DNA of 64,000 bases from Vibrio cyclitrophicus (GCA_023206055.1 CP065366.1:744001-808000), one strand, 5' to 3'; shown: positions 54,013 through 63,117, counted from the stretch's first letter. Notes: generated by a model from the sequence alone, not told the origin. Translations and numbers: made by a program.

Positions 54013-55281
54013 GTGGCTAAAAATATCCAAGCAATTCGAGGCATGAACGACTGCCTTCCAACTCAATCACCACTGTGGCAGAAAGTAGAAAGCGCAGTTA
54101 AAAATGTGGTGAGAGCATACGGTTACAACGAAGTACGTATGCCTATCGTTGAAGAAACAAACCTATTTAGCCGTGCAGTTGGTGAAGAGACAGACGTTGT
54201 TTCTAAAGAGATGTACACCTTTGATGACCGCAATGGTGATAGCCTAACGCTGCGTCCAGAAGGCACAGCAGGTTGTGTACGTTCATGTATTCAAAACAGC
54301 CTTATCAACCGTGATGAACAGCGCCTATGGTACATGGGCCCGATGTTCCGTCACGAGCGTCCTCAAAAAGGTCGTTACCGTCAATTCCACCAATGTGGCG
54401 TTGAGGTGTTTGGCCTAGACGGTCCAGACGTTGACGCAGAACTTATCATGATGACAGCTCGCCTATGGCGTGAGCTAGGTATCGATAAGCACGTTCGCCT
54501 AGAGCTGAACTCAATCGGTTCTCAAGAGGATCGCGTAAGCTACCGCACTGCGTTAGTGGCTTTCCTTGAGCAACACATTGATGTGCTAGATGAAGACTGC
54601 AAACGCCGTATGCACACTAACCCTTTACGTGTACTTGATACTAAGAACCCTGATGTTCAAGCTATCTTAGGTGACGCACCTCGACTATCTGAATATCTAG
54701 GTGAAGAATCGAAGCAACATTTTGCTGGTTTGTGTGAACTTCTTGACGCAGTTGGTATCGAATACCAAGTTAATGAGCGTCTAGTGCGCGGCCTAGATTA
54801 CTACAACCGCACTGTATTTGAGTGGATCACTGATAGTCTTGGTGCTCAAGGTACAGTATGTGGCGGCGGCCGTTACGATGGTCTTGTTGAGCAACTGGGC
54901 GGCAAAGCAACCAATGCAGTTGGCTTCGCAATGGGTCTAGAGCGTCTGGTTCTGATGATGGAAACGCTAGAGCTAACAGAAGTTCGTCGTAGCGTTGATG
55001 TATACGTAGTTGCTGCTGGCGAAGGTACTATGATCGCGGGCATGCAGTTAGCGAATCAATTACGCGACACCGTTGAAGGCGTGCGTGTAATGAACCACTT
55101 CGGTGGTGGTAACTTCAAGAAGCAATTCAAACGTGCTGACAAAGTAGGTGCCGTTGTGGCGCTGGTACTTGGTGAGAACGAAGTTGCTGACAATACAGTT
55201 GTGCTAAAAGATCTGGTTGGCGGCGAGCAAGAAACCGTGTCTCAAACGGAAGTTGCAGAGAAAGTTGCTGCGCTAATCTAA
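54013..55281 (+). CDS. hisS: Histidyl-tRNA synthetase
   Basis: GTG start at 54013 gives 422 residues beginning VAKNIQAIRGMND, exactly aligning with E. coli HisRS (424). GTG at 53989 would add eight unsupported residues. Class II motifs are present: motif 2 GPMFRHERPQKGRYRQFHQ, histidine motif LVRGLDYYNRTVFEW and motif 3 GFAMGLERL. The anticodon-binding domain lies at the C-terminus. Confidence 0.97.
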   Translation: MAKNIQAIRGMNDCLPTQSPLWQKVESAVKNVVRAYGYNEVRMPIVEETNLFSRAVGEETDVVSKEMYTFDDRNGDSLTLRPEGTAGCVRSCIQNSLINRDEQRLWYMGPMFRHERPQKGRYRQFHQCGVEVFGLDGPDVDAELIMMTARLWRELGIDKHVRLELNSIGSQEDRVSYRTALVAFLEQHIDVLDEDCKRRMHTNPLRVLDTKNPDVQAILGDAPRLSEYLGEESKQHFAGLCELLDAVGIEYQVNERLVRGLDYYNRTVFEWITDSLGAQGTVCGGGRYDGLVEQLGGKATNAVGFAMGLERLVLMMETLELTEVRRSVDVYVVAAGEGTMIAGMQLANQLRDTVEGVRVMNHFGGGNFKKQFKRADKVGAVVALVLGENEVADNTVVLKDLVGGEQETVSQTEVAEKVAALI

Positions 55282-55360
55282 TTAGCCATTGAGCAAACGC
55301 TCATCATGAATACTAACGTCAGCACTATGCTGGCGTTTAAAGAATTAAAGAGGACAGGAA

Positions 55361-55975
55361 GTGGAACTTTACGATAGCGAAGAGCAACAAGTTGAAGCCA
55401 TTAAAGATTGGTGGAAAGAGAACGGTAAAGCCGTAATCTTTGGTGCGGTTATTGGTTTAGGTGGTCTATTTGGCTGGCGTTATTACCAAGATTCAGTCGT
55501 TGAAGCGCGTGAAGCAGCTTCAGAAAGCTACACCTCTGTAATTTCAACTCTTGATACTAAAGGCGTTGATGCTCAATCTGATATTCAAGCTTTCATCGAC
55601 GCAAACAAAGACGCTGAGTACTCAGTACTTGCTGCTATGCAACTAGCAAAAGTACAAGTACAAGCGGGTGAGTTAGCGGCAGCACTTGAACAACTAGAGT
55701 GGGCAAAATCGGCCACTAAGGACGCGGCACTTGCGCCACTACTTGCTTACCGTGTTGCACGCATCAAAGCTGAGCAAGGTGAATTTGACGCGGCACTGAC
55801 AGATCTTGCTGCTATGACAGATGAATCTTGGAAAGGCCGTGTTGCTGAACTGCGTGGTGATATCTCACTTCGTAAAGGTGACACTGACGCAGCATACAGC
55901 GCTTACACAGAAGCACAGCAAGCTGTTGACGCTAGCCAAACGCTTCAAATCAAACTTGACGACCTAGCTAAATAA
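55361..55975 (+). CDS. yfgM: YfgM, ancillary SecYEG/periplasmic chaperone-network protein
   Basis: Protein of 204 residues from a GTG at 55361 (AGGA upstream). Short cytoplasmic start, one membrane helix (about 24-41, AVIFGAVIGLGGLFGWRYY), then a TPR-like periplasmic domain. In E. coli YfgM contacts PpiD and SecYEG. It sits in the conserved hisS-yfgM-bamB-der cluster, 10 bp before bamB. Confidence 0.93.
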   Translation: MELYDSEEQQVEAIKDWWKENGKAVIFGAVIGLGGLFGWRYYQDSVVEAREAASESYTSVISTLDTKGVDAQSDIQAFIDANKDAEYSVLAAMQLAKVQVQAGELAAALEQLEWAKSATKDAALAPLLAYRVARIKAEQGEFDAALTDLAAMTDESWKGRVAELRGDISLRKGDTDAAYSAYTEAQQAVDASQTLQIKLDDLAK

Positions 55976-55985
55976 GGCGCTTTGA

Positions 55986-57146
55986 ATGAAGAAGATGTTT
56001 CCAAAAGCGGCGTTGTGTGCGATTGCTCTTGGCCTACTAGCTGGCTGTGCGGGTGAAGAAGACACCGTAATCATGGCGCCAGTACCAACGGTAAACAGCG
56101 AGTTCACTCCTAGTCAGGAATGGTCTACGTCGGTTGGTGATGGGGTTGGTCACTACTTTTCAAAACTAACGCCAGAATTGGCTTACGACAAAGTGTTTGT
56201 TGCAAGCCGTGAAGGTATGGTTAAAGCGCTTGATCCTGATACAGGTAAAGAGCTCTGGAAAGTCGATCTTGAGAAAGACGTACTGGCTCGTTTGTCGGGT
56301 GGCTTAACGGCGGCTTACGGTAAAGTATTTGTGGGTTCTGAAAATGGCGAAGTGATCGCACTGGAAGAATCGACCGGTGAAGAGCTGTGGCGTGTACCAG
56401 TGAATGGCGAGGTGCTTGCATCCCCAGCAACTGATAGCAACATGGTCATTGTTCATACCAGTCGCGGTATGTTGATCGCGCTAGATCAAGCAAGCGGCGA
56501 ACAAAAATGGACCATCAGTACTGAAGTACCAAGCCTAACACTTCGTGGCGATAGCTCGCCTGTTGCGGTTTCTGGTGGTGTCTTCTGGGGTACAGCAAAT
56601 GGTCGTCTAGCTGCGGCTATCGTTGACCGTGGTCAGCTTATTTGGCAACAGCCAGTAGGCACGCCAAAAGGCGCAACGGAAATTGATCGCTTGGTTGATG
56701 TTGATGCATCTCCAATTGTTCTTGGCGGCACCCTGTATACCGTCGGTATCAATGGTCAGCTAATCGCTATCGATCTTCGTTCTGGTAAGCCAATTTGGAA
56801 GCGTAACTATTCGTCAGCGATTGACTTAGCGAGTGATGGTAGCCGTTTGTTTGTCGTTACCGACAAAGATCATGTGGTTGCGGTTGATGCGCGTAGTGGT
56901 ACTGAACTTTGGAGCACTCCATTGTTAGAAAACCGCTTACTGACAGCACCTGCTATTATTAATGGTTATGTAGTCGTGGGTGATACAGAAGGTTATCTGC
57001 ACTGGTTAGATCGTTCTTCGGGTGAGTTTGTTGCTCAACAGTTGGTCGATGATAGCGGCTTTGCAGTTGCGCCAATTGAAATGCCTGAAGGCTACTTAGT
57101 GACGACTCGCAATGGCGATGTAAAGAAACTGACGATTAGCCAATAA
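55986..57146 (+). CDS. bamB: Outer-membrane assembly lipoprotein BamB
   Basis: Protein of 386 residues (E. coli 392). Lipobox LLAGC near residue 21, followed by an eight-bladed PQQ-type propeller with repeated xGKELWKVDL, GEELWRVPV, GEQKWTIST and GKPIWKRNY blades. Outer-membrane lipoprotein of the Bam complex; may help insert barrels such as those at 26746 and 28821. Confidence 0.96.
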   Translation: MKKMFPKAALCAIALGLLAGCAGEEDTVIMAPVPTVNSEFTPSQEWSTSVGDGVGHYFSKLTPELAYDKVFVASREGMVKALDPDTGKELWKVDLEKDVLARLSGGLTAAYGKVFVGSENGEVIALEESTGEELWRVPVNGEVLASPATDSNMVIVHTSRGMLIALDQASGEQKWTISTEVPSLTLRGDSSPVAVSGGVFWGTANGRLAAAIVDRGQLIWQQPVGTPKGATEIDRLVDVDASPIVLGGTLYTVGINGQLIAIDLRSGKPIWKRNYSSAIDLASDGSRLFVVTDKDHVVAVDARSGTELWSTPLLENRLLTAPAIINGYVVVGDTEGYLHWLDRSSGEFVAQQLVDDSGFAVAPIEMPEGYLVTTRNGDVKKLTISQ

Positions 57147-57167
57147 AAGCGTGATATAATTCACAGT

Positions 57168-57207
57168 CGGCTCCTGGTTGGTAACAGCCAGGAGCCGTTT
57201 TGTTGTT
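57168..57207 (+). terminator. bamB terminator
   Basis: CGGCTCCTGG and CCAGGAGCCG form a 10-bp stem with loop TTGGTAACAG, then TTTTGTTGTT. A TATAAT at 57155-57160 just before it could be a -10 box, but no fitting -35 is visible. Confidence 0.82.
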
Positions 57208-57224
57208 AAAAATTAATAAACCGT

Positions 57225-57276
57225 GTGGTTATAGGTAAGAGTTTATACTTGTGAACAAGTGCTTACCTATAACTAC
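57225..57276 (+). other. Large inverted repeat in the der leader
   Basis: GTGGTTATAGGTAAG (57225-57239) pairs with CTTACCTATAACTAC (57262-57276), 15 bp with one G-T pair. Inside, ACTTG/CAAGT (57247-57251/57256-57260) with TGAA loop forms a second stem. It ends 28 bp before the der ATG. No T-run follows. Confidence 0.6.
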
Positions 57277-57304
57277 ATTTAGAGAAGAAATTGTAGAGGT
57301 TGTT

Positions 57305-58786
57305 ATGGTACCTGTTGTTGCTCTAGTAGGGCGTCCGAATGTAGGTAAATCTACGTTATTTAACCGATTGACTCGAACTCGTGATGCATTGGTTGCGGAT
57401 TTCCCTGGCTTAACGCGTGACCGTAAATACGGTCATGCTCATTTTAGCGAGCATGACTTTATTGTTATTGACACTGGTGGTATCGACGGTACTGAAGAAG
57501 GTGTTGAAACTAAAATGGCTGAACAGTCGCTAGCGGCGATTGATGAAGCTGATGTCGTTCTATTTATGGTAGATGGCCGTGCTGGTCTAACACCTTCAGA
57601 CGTGGCGATTGCTAAGCACCTACGTCAACTAGAAAAGCCTTCAATGCTAGTAGTAAACAAGGTTGACGGTATCGACCCTGATGCAGCAAGTGCTGACTTC
57701 TGGCAACTAGGTGTAGAAGACATGTACCAAATCGCTGCAGCGCACGGTCGTGGTGTTACTGCACTTATTGATCTTGCTCTTAACCCATTCGCAGAAGCGC
57801 TAAAAGCGGAAAATGGCGAAGTAAGCGATTTAACTGAGTTTGAAGACGAAGAAGAAGAGCAGGTTGAATTTACAGAAGAAGAAGCCGAAGCAGAGTTCAA
57901 GCGTCTTCAAGATCAACCGATCAAGCTAGCGATCATTGGTCGTCCTAACGTAGGTAAATCAACACTAACTAACCGTATTCTTGGTGAAGAGCGTGTGGTT
58001 GTTTACGATATGCCTGGTACAACTCGTGACTCTATTTACATCCCAATGCAGCGTGATGAGCGTGAATACGTTCTAATCGATACTGCGGGTGTTCGTCGTC
58101 GTAAGAACATCAACGAAACAGTAGAGAAGTTCTCAGTAGTTAAAACACTGAAAGCGATTGAAGATGCTAACGTTGTACTGTTGCTTATCGATGCTCGCGA
58201 AAACATCTCTGATCAAGATCTAAGCTTGTTAGGCTTTGCATTGAACGCTGGTCGCTCAATTGTTATTGCAGTAAACAAGTGGGATGGCCTAGATAACGAC
58301 GTTAAAGAACGCGTTAAGAAAGAGCTAGACCGCCGTTTAGGTTTCGTTGATTTCGCACGTATTCACTTTATTTCTGCACTTCACGGTACTGGTGTTGGTC
58401 ACTTGTTTGAGTCTGTTCAAGAAGCTTACAAGTCAGCAACGACTCGTGTTGGTACTTCTGTGCTAACTCGTATCATGAAGATGGCGACTGATGATCACCA
58501 ACCGCCTATGGTTCGTGGCCGTCGTGTGAAACTGAAGTACGCGCACGCTGGTGGCTACAACCCACCTATTATCGTTATCCACGGTAACCAAGTTCGTAAC
58601 TTGCCAGATTCATACAAACGATTCTTGATGAACTACTACCGTCGTTCATTAGAAATTATGGGTACACCTATTCGCATTCAATTCCAGAACAGCGAGAACC
58701 CATTTGAAGCTAAGACAAACAAGCTGACAATTTCTCAAGAACGTAAACGTAAACGTATGATGAGCATGGTTAAAGGTCGTAAGTAA
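57305..58786 (+). CDS. der: GTPase Der (EngA)
   Basis: From ATG 57305 (AGAGG upstream) the product has 493 residues (E. coli 490), starting MVPVVALVGRPNVGKST. Two G domains: GRPNVGKST near 9 and again near 216; DTGG and DTAG (G3); NKVDG and NKWDG (G4). An acidic linker (about 175-205) joins them, and a KH-like domain ends the protein. Needed for 50S assembly. The in-frame GTG 57251 lies inside an inverted repeat and is unlikely. Confidence 0.97.
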   Translation: MVPVVALVGRPNVGKSTLFNRLTRTRDALVADFPGLTRDRKYGHAHFSEHDFIVIDTGGIDGTEEGVETKMAEQSLAAIDEADVVLFMVDGRAGLTPSDVAIAKHLRQLEKPSMLVVNKVDGIDPDAASADFWQLGVEDMYQIAAAHGRGVTALIDLALNPFAEALKAENGEVSDLTEFEDEEEEQVEFTEEEAEAEFKRLQDQPIKLAIIGRPNVGKSTLTNRILGEERVVVYDMPGTTRDSIYIPMQRDEREYVLIDTAGVRRRKNINETVEKFSVVKTLKAIEDANVVLLLIDARENISDQDLSLLGFALNAGRSIVIAVNKWDGLDNDVKERVKKELDRRLGFVDFARIHFISALHGTGVGHLFESVQEAYKSATTRVGTSVLTRIMKMATDDHQPPMVRGRRVKLKYAHAGGYNPPIIVIHGNQVRNLPDSYKRFLMNYYRRSLEIMGTPIRIQFQNSENPFEAKTNKLTISQERKRKRMMSMVKGRK

Positions 58787-58804
58787 ACCTTTCCAATAGA
58801 TTTG

Positions 58805-58834
58805 ATACCCGAGCCTGTCTCGGGTATTTTTTTA
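58805..58834 (+). terminator. der terminator
   Basis: ATACCCGAG and CTCGGGTAT with loop CCTGT, then six or seven T. Confidence 0.92.
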
Positions 58835-58917
58835 AGCAAAATTCACGTTAAGCCATAACAATATGTTGGTATCATCATGGTTTAACGAATCAGACTCGAT
58901 TCCAAAAGAAGAACGAT

Positions 58918-59820
58918 ATGACCACTAGCGATTTGATTACACAAGCTGAAGCAATCACGCCAACCATTACTCAATTCTGTCACCAGGCTTGGCAGCTCAA
59001 TGCAAAAGCGCTGCACGTTGAAAGTAACGACAGCAAAACCTACCTGATCACCGACGTGACGCCTTTTCACCCAGTGAGTCATATTTGGCCAGACCACCCA
59101 GCAGACCAAGGCTTTGTGAATGTTGGTGACGTGCAATATCCCGTTGAAGACTGCCTTGTTGGTGCAATAGAACAATCTACTGGCAAGCTTCATATCGCAG
59201 CAGATATCCCTGTTAAGCGTGATACGGAAGGGTGGGCGTTTGTGGTTGTCCACCAGCTACCTGCTTCTGCTTCTATGATTAATGTTAACGACGAAGTGGT
59301 GTTGTCGGTAGATAAAGAGTATCAAGCAAGCTTGAGTCGTGGTCACAGTGCGGGTCACATTGCTTTCTTAGCGTTGAATAAAGTATTGGCTGAGAGCTAC
59401 TGGCGCAAAGATGCCGACAGAAAAGATCCACTTGGCAGCTACGATTTCAATAGTTATGCGCAGGTGACCAGCTTTGTGACTCCTGAACTGTGTACTGATA
59501 AGTATCGTTTAGGTAAAACTCTGAAGAAGCGCGGTTTGAACGTTGCAGATATGCTAGCAAACCTTGATGACATTGAAGCCGACATCAACCAGATGATTGC
59601 GGGCTGGCTTGCTGAGCCGACGCCAGTTGCGATGCGACTAGAAGGCGAGGCATTAACAGACTCTCGCTATTGGGAATGGCAGTTGGATGCCGACACTTTA
59701 GTGTCTATTCCGTGTGGTGGTACTCACATTGAGAACACCTCAGAGCTTAAGGCATTGTCCGTTAAGTTAGCCCAGTTAGATGACCAGCATATTGAAATGC
59801 TGACGCATGTAATTCGATGA
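58918..59820 (+). CDS. AlaX-like alanyl-tRNA editing protein
   Basis: Protein of 300 residues. Zinc-site motifs of the AlaRS/ThrRS editing superfamily are present: SRGHSAGHIAF (H143, H147) and CGGTHIEN (C266, H270). The AlaX second-additional-domain fold is likely. It probably removes Ser or Gly misattached to tRNA-Ala in trans. The N-terminal 100 residues resemble the beta-barrel part of AlaX-M/L. No catalytic aminoacylation motifs. It seems monocistronic, behind the der terminator. Confidence 0.82.
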   Translation: MTTSDLITQAEAITPTITQFCHQAWQLNAKALHVESNDSKTYLITDVTPFHPVSHIWPDHPADQGFVNVGDVQYPVEDCLVGAIEQSTGKLHIAADIPVKRDTEGWAFVVVHQLPASASMINVNDEVVLSVDKEYQASLSRGHSAGHIAFLALNKVLAESYWRKDADRKDPLGSYDFNSYAQVTSFVTPELCTDKYRLGKTLKKRGLNVADMLANLDDIEADINQMIAGWLAEPTPVAMRLEGEALTDSRYWEWQLDADTLVSIPCGGTHIENTSELKALSVKLAQLDDQHIEMLTHVIR

Positions 59821-60109
59821 TTTAGACTACATAACAAAATAGCTTGTGCTGTTTATTTTGTCTTAACATGTAACCTTTGATATAAATGACTATTTAAAAT
59901 TGAAATGCAGCACATGTAACTTATGCTTTCGGTGTGTGGTGATATAAATATTCTTTTTGGGGTAGATCGCTGATCAAAATAGATAAAGCGAAAGATCAAC
60001 CTATGATCTTCGATTGTGTGTCGTACTAATTTAGTGTGTTATTATTAACCAATAACAAGCTTGCATAAGTACAAGCTGTACCCGATTACACAATTGAAAG
60101 CCTTAGTGA
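59821..60109. other. Gap before the diguanylate cyclase gene
   Basis: 289 bp, AT-rich. Four GATC sites fall within 59965-60008. GTGTTATTATTAACC near 60037 contains a short AT dyad. No gene and no clear terminator. Confidence 0.4.
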
Positions 60110-61111
60110 ATGGAACAACAATTTTTATTAGAAGGTCATCGAGCCGTCAATAGTTTGCTGCGAAAGCTTGCGCTTGGGATGGATCGCAAAGATTTAAATC
60201 ACAAGATTATTCAGCTTACCGAGCAGCTTTTTGGGCAGCGCATGGCTTCAATTCTACTGCTCAACTCAGAGTCTAAAACTTTACACCTTGAATATGCCCC
60301 AAACCTGCCTGATTTTTACAATCAACAGATAGAAGGGGTAGAAATTGGTGCGGGGATAGGTTCATGTGGCGAGGCAGCTGCGCTTAAGAAAGCAGTGATG
60401 GTCTCCAACATAAATGCACACCCAAACTGGGCACCTTTTTTAGCCTTAACCAATCAAGCGAATTTACATGCCTGCTGGTCGGTGCCCATTATCTCTTCGC
60501 ATGGCCACGTGCTAGGTACATTTGCGATTTACAGCCGATGCATTTCAGAACCTCATGAATTTGAACTCGAGATCTTGGAGCTGCTTGCTTCTTTGTATTC
60601 AGTAGCGCTCGAGAAATACGAGCTAGAGAATCAACTCAACTTTTTTGCCAGTCATGACTCCCTGACACATTGCTTGAACCGCCGAGCGTTGTTAAGTGAA
60701 GCTAAGAAGGTTTTAGTTAAACGATGTTTTGCGGACAAAGTGATGGCTTGTCTATTTGTTGATGTCGATAAATTCAAGTCAATCAACGATACGTATGGCC
60801 ATAGCTTTGGCGATGATGTTCTGTTAGCGGTTGCCAAAGTACTGGATGAAGCGACCACAGCCTGTGCCAAGGTAGGTCGTTACGGCGGTGACGAGTTTGT
60901 GGTGTTTTCTTGCTTTGATACTGAACAAAAAGTGTCAGACTTTTATCACAGCTTAGAAAAAGCGTTGGATAAAGCCCTCTATATTAATGGCGTTCAGTTT
61001 TCTGTGAGTGTAGGGCTTTCTTGCGAGAAAGATCCTCAAGGATTAGACCAGTTGATCGCACAAGCTGATAAGAACATGTATCAAATCAAGCAAGCTAAGT
61101 CTCAGCAGTAG
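60110..61111 (+). CDS. GAF-GGDEF diguanylate cyclase
   Basis: Protein of 333 residues with an N-terminal GAF domain (about 25-165, including GAGIGSCGEAA and WSVPIISSHGHVLGTF) and a C-terminal GGDEF domain (about 170-330). The active-site motif is GGDEF at residues 259-263 (VGRYGGDEFVVF), intact, so c-di-GMP synthesis is expected. The RxxD inhibitory I-site five residues before GGDEF is absent (the sequence there is ATTACAKV). No membrane segments or EAL domain. The ligand of the GAF is unknown. Confidence 0.9.
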   Translation: MEQQFLLEGHRAVNSLLRKLALGMDRKDLNHKIIQLTEQLFGQRMASILLLNSESKTLHLEYAPNLPDFYNQQIEGVEIGAGIGSCGEAAALKKAVMVSNINAHPNWAPFLALTNQANLHACWSVPIISSHGHVLGTFAIYSRCISEPHEFELEILELLASLYSVALEKYELENQLNFFASHDSLTHCLNRRALLSEAKKVLVKRCFADKVMACLFVDVDKFKSINDTYGHSFGDDVLLAVAKVLDEATTACAKVGRYGGDEFVVFSCFDTEQKVSDFYHSLEKALDKALYINGVQFSVSVGLSCEKDPQGLDQLIAQADKNMYQIKQAKSQQ

Positions 61112-61147
61112 TAGATTGTAAAAATAGTAGTAAATTAGGAAATACTA

Positions 61148-61375
61148 ATGAGTGAAAATATCTGCCCTAAGTGCCAATCTGAGCTAACTTGGGATGGCAA
61201 GTATCACTGTGAAAGTTGTCAGGCTCACTTTACTAAAATAGGGTTTTGTCCTGAATGCAGCTGCCAATTAGAGAAGCTTCAAGCTTGTGGGGCTGCGAGC
61301 TATTTCTGTAATGGTGATTGCAACGAGCTTAAATCTAAGTCGAGAGTGAAATTCAAGTTTCAACAAGCCGAATAG
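61148..61375 (+). CDS. YfgJ-like zinc-ribbon protein
   Basis: Protein of 75 residues with four CxxC-type knuckles: CPKC, CESC, CPEC, and CGAASYFCNGDC. This matches the small zinc-ribbon YfgJ family, which in E. coli also lies near der. Function unknown. It follows the GGDEF gene by 36 bp, so cotranscription is likely. Confidence 0.75.
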   Translation: MSENICPKCQSELTWDGKYHCESCQAHFTKIGFCPECSCQLEKLQACGAASYFCNGDCNELKSKSRVKFKFQQAE

Positions 61376-61419
61376 TCTTATCCCTCAATGGTAAGACGAC
61401 AATCTGCGATGTTTTTTGG

Positions 61420-61450
61420 AGGTCTAATATGAAGATATTGGGCCTTTTTT
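61420..61450 (+). terminator. Terminator after the zinc-ribbon gene
   Basis: AGGTCTAATAT and ATATTGGGCCT pair over 11 bp (three G-T), loop GAAG, then TTTTT. Confidence 0.75.
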
Positions 61451-61609
61451 GTATTTAGCGAATATGCGTGTGTCATCTTGGTTCATTCTTATCGTCACTG
61501 CACCAGCATGAAACATAGTAACCTTGTCGCAATGCACTACATTGGTGTTAAATTAGTTAAAATGACATTAAATACAAGTACTTAAAACTTTGTTGGTTAT
61601 GTTTTAAGT

Positions 61610-61627
61610 TTGGCACTCTTCTTGTAA
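61610..61627 (+). promoter_or_regulatory. Possible sigma-54 promoter of urtA
   Basis: TTGGCAC at 61610-61616, a 5-nt spacer and TTGTA at 61622-61626. GG and G-T lie 10 bp apart, as in the -24/-12 consensus (TGGCAC-N5-TTGCW), with GT in place of GC. It is 45 bp before the urtA ATG. Urea uptake is commonly under nitrogen control. Confidence 0.5.
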
Positions 61628-61670
61628 CTCTGTAATTGAATAACAAAAATACAATTATGGAGTAACAATC

Positions 61671-62957
61671 ATGAACAAGGTGTTCAATTTATCGCTAGCT
61701 GCACTGTGTACAACACTTTCTTTTTCTTCTGCAACAGTGCTTGCCGCTGACGATACTATTAAAGTCGGCGTTCTACATTCATTGTCAGGCACTATGGCGA
61801 TCAGTGAAACAACGCTAAAAGATACCGTTCTTATGCTCATCGACGAGCAAAACAAAAAAGGTGGCTTACTTGGTAAGAAGCTTGAGCCTGTGGTTGTTGA
61901 CCCTGCGTCAAACTGGCCGCTGTTTGCTGAGAAAGCACGTGAGCTTATCGAGAAAGAAAAAGTGGATGTGGTATTTGGTGGTTGGACATCGGTATCACGT
62001 AAATCCATGCTGCCAGTTTTTGAAGAGCTAAACAGCATCCTTTTCTACCCAGTACAGTATGAAGGTGAAGAGTCTTCTAAAAACGTTTTCTATACGGGTG
62101 CTGCGCCAAACCAACAAGCGATCCCTGCTGTTGATTACTTAATGGATGAACTTGAAGTGGAACGTTGGGTACTTGCAGGTACCGATTACGTTTATCCACG
62201 TACCACCAATAAGATCTTAGAGGCCTACCTAAAAAGTAAAGGTGTCGCAGAAGAAGACATCATGATCAACTACACACCGTTTGGTCATTCTGATTGGCAA
62301 TCTATTGTTTCAGACATCAAGAAGTTTGGTGAAGCTGGTAAGAAAACCGCCGTTGTGTCTACTGTGAATGGCGATGCAAACGTACCTTTCTATAAAGAGC
62401 TTGGTGCTCAAGGTGTTTCATCTGAAGACATTCCAGTGATTGCATTCTCGGTTGGCGAAGAAGAGCTATCGGGTATGGATACTGAACCTCTAGTGGGTCA
62501 TTTAGCGGCATGGAACTATTTCATGAGCGTCGATACCGAAGTCAATGAAGAGTTCGTTGAAACATGGCAGTCATTCATTAAGAGTGACAAACGTGTAACG
62601 AATGACCCGATGGAAGCACACTATATTGGTTTCAATATGTGGGCTCAAGCTGTAACTAATGCGGGCACAACCGATGCTGAAGCGGTGCAAGATGCATTGA
62701 TTGGTGTTTCTGTTCCAAACCTATCTGGTGGCTACTCAACCATGCTACCAAACCACCACATAACTAAACCTGTATTGATTGGTGAGATTCAAGATGATGG
62801 CCAGTTTGACATCGTTTGGGAAACCACAGGCCTTGTTGCAGGTGATGCTTGGTCTAACTACTTACCTGAATCAGCAAAACTATTCTCTAGTTGGTCTAAG
62901 CCATTCTCATGTGGTGCGTTTAACGTCGAAACTAAGAAGTGTTCTGGCGGTAACTAG
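61671..62957 (+). CDS. urtA: Urea ABC transporter substrate-binding protein UrtA
   Basis: Protein of 428 residues. Signal peptide about 1-25 (ending TVLAADD). The mature start KVGVLHSLSGTMAISET, GGWTSVSRKSMLPVFEE and LFYPVQYEGEESS are the UrtA-type (FmdD-like) signature, distinguishing it from LivK. Periplasmic. Followed by a stem-loop and urtB, so it begins a urtABCDE-type operon leaving the window. Confidence 0.94.
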   Translation: MNKVFNLSLAALCTTLSFSSATVLAADDTIKVGVLHSLSGTMAISETTLKDTVLMLIDEQNKKGGLLGKKLEPVVVDPASNWPLFAEKARELIEKEKVDVVFGGWTSVSRKSMLPVFEELNSILFYPVQYEGEESSKNVFYTGAAPNQQAIPAVDYLMDELEVERWVLAGTDYVYPRTTNKILEAYLKSKGVAEEDIMINYTPFGHSDWQSIVSDIKKFGEAGKKTAVVSTVNGDANVPFYKELGAQGVSSEDIPVIAFSVGEEELSGMDTEPLVGHLAAWNYFMSVDTEVNEEFVETWQSFIKSDKRVTNDPMEAHYIGFNMWAQAVTNAGTTDAEAVQDALIGVSVPNLSGGYSTMLPNHHITKPVLIGEIQDDGQFDIVWETTGLVAGDAWSNYLPESAKLFSSWSKPFSCGAFNVETKKCSGGN

Positions 62958-62977
62958 AGCGTTAATTTAGGAATATT

Positions 62978-63035
62978 GAGCCTTCTTGTTTGGGAAGTTC
63001 ACCTCTGTTTAAGAGGTGAAGCAAGCGGGAGGCTC
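62978..63035 (+). other. Stem-loop in the urtA-urtB gap
   Basis: Outer arms GAGCCT and AGGCTC with inner TTCACCTCT/AAGAGGTGAA (loop GTTT). No T-run, so it is a better candidate for protecting the 3' end of urtA mRNA than for full termination. Confidence 0.6.
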
Positions 63036-63117
63036 ATCGTTTCAACTCACCATAATTCTCCACATGTCCACCGAGCAAAAATAACAATATCTAACTTGGT
63101 TGGTTAAGGAAGCAGGG

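Noticed and set aside
57155..57207. TATAAT plus hairpin after bamB as a possible tiny RNA gene
   Set aside because: There is no -35 at a usable spacing and the transcript would be just the hairpin. It is better explained as the bamB terminator.
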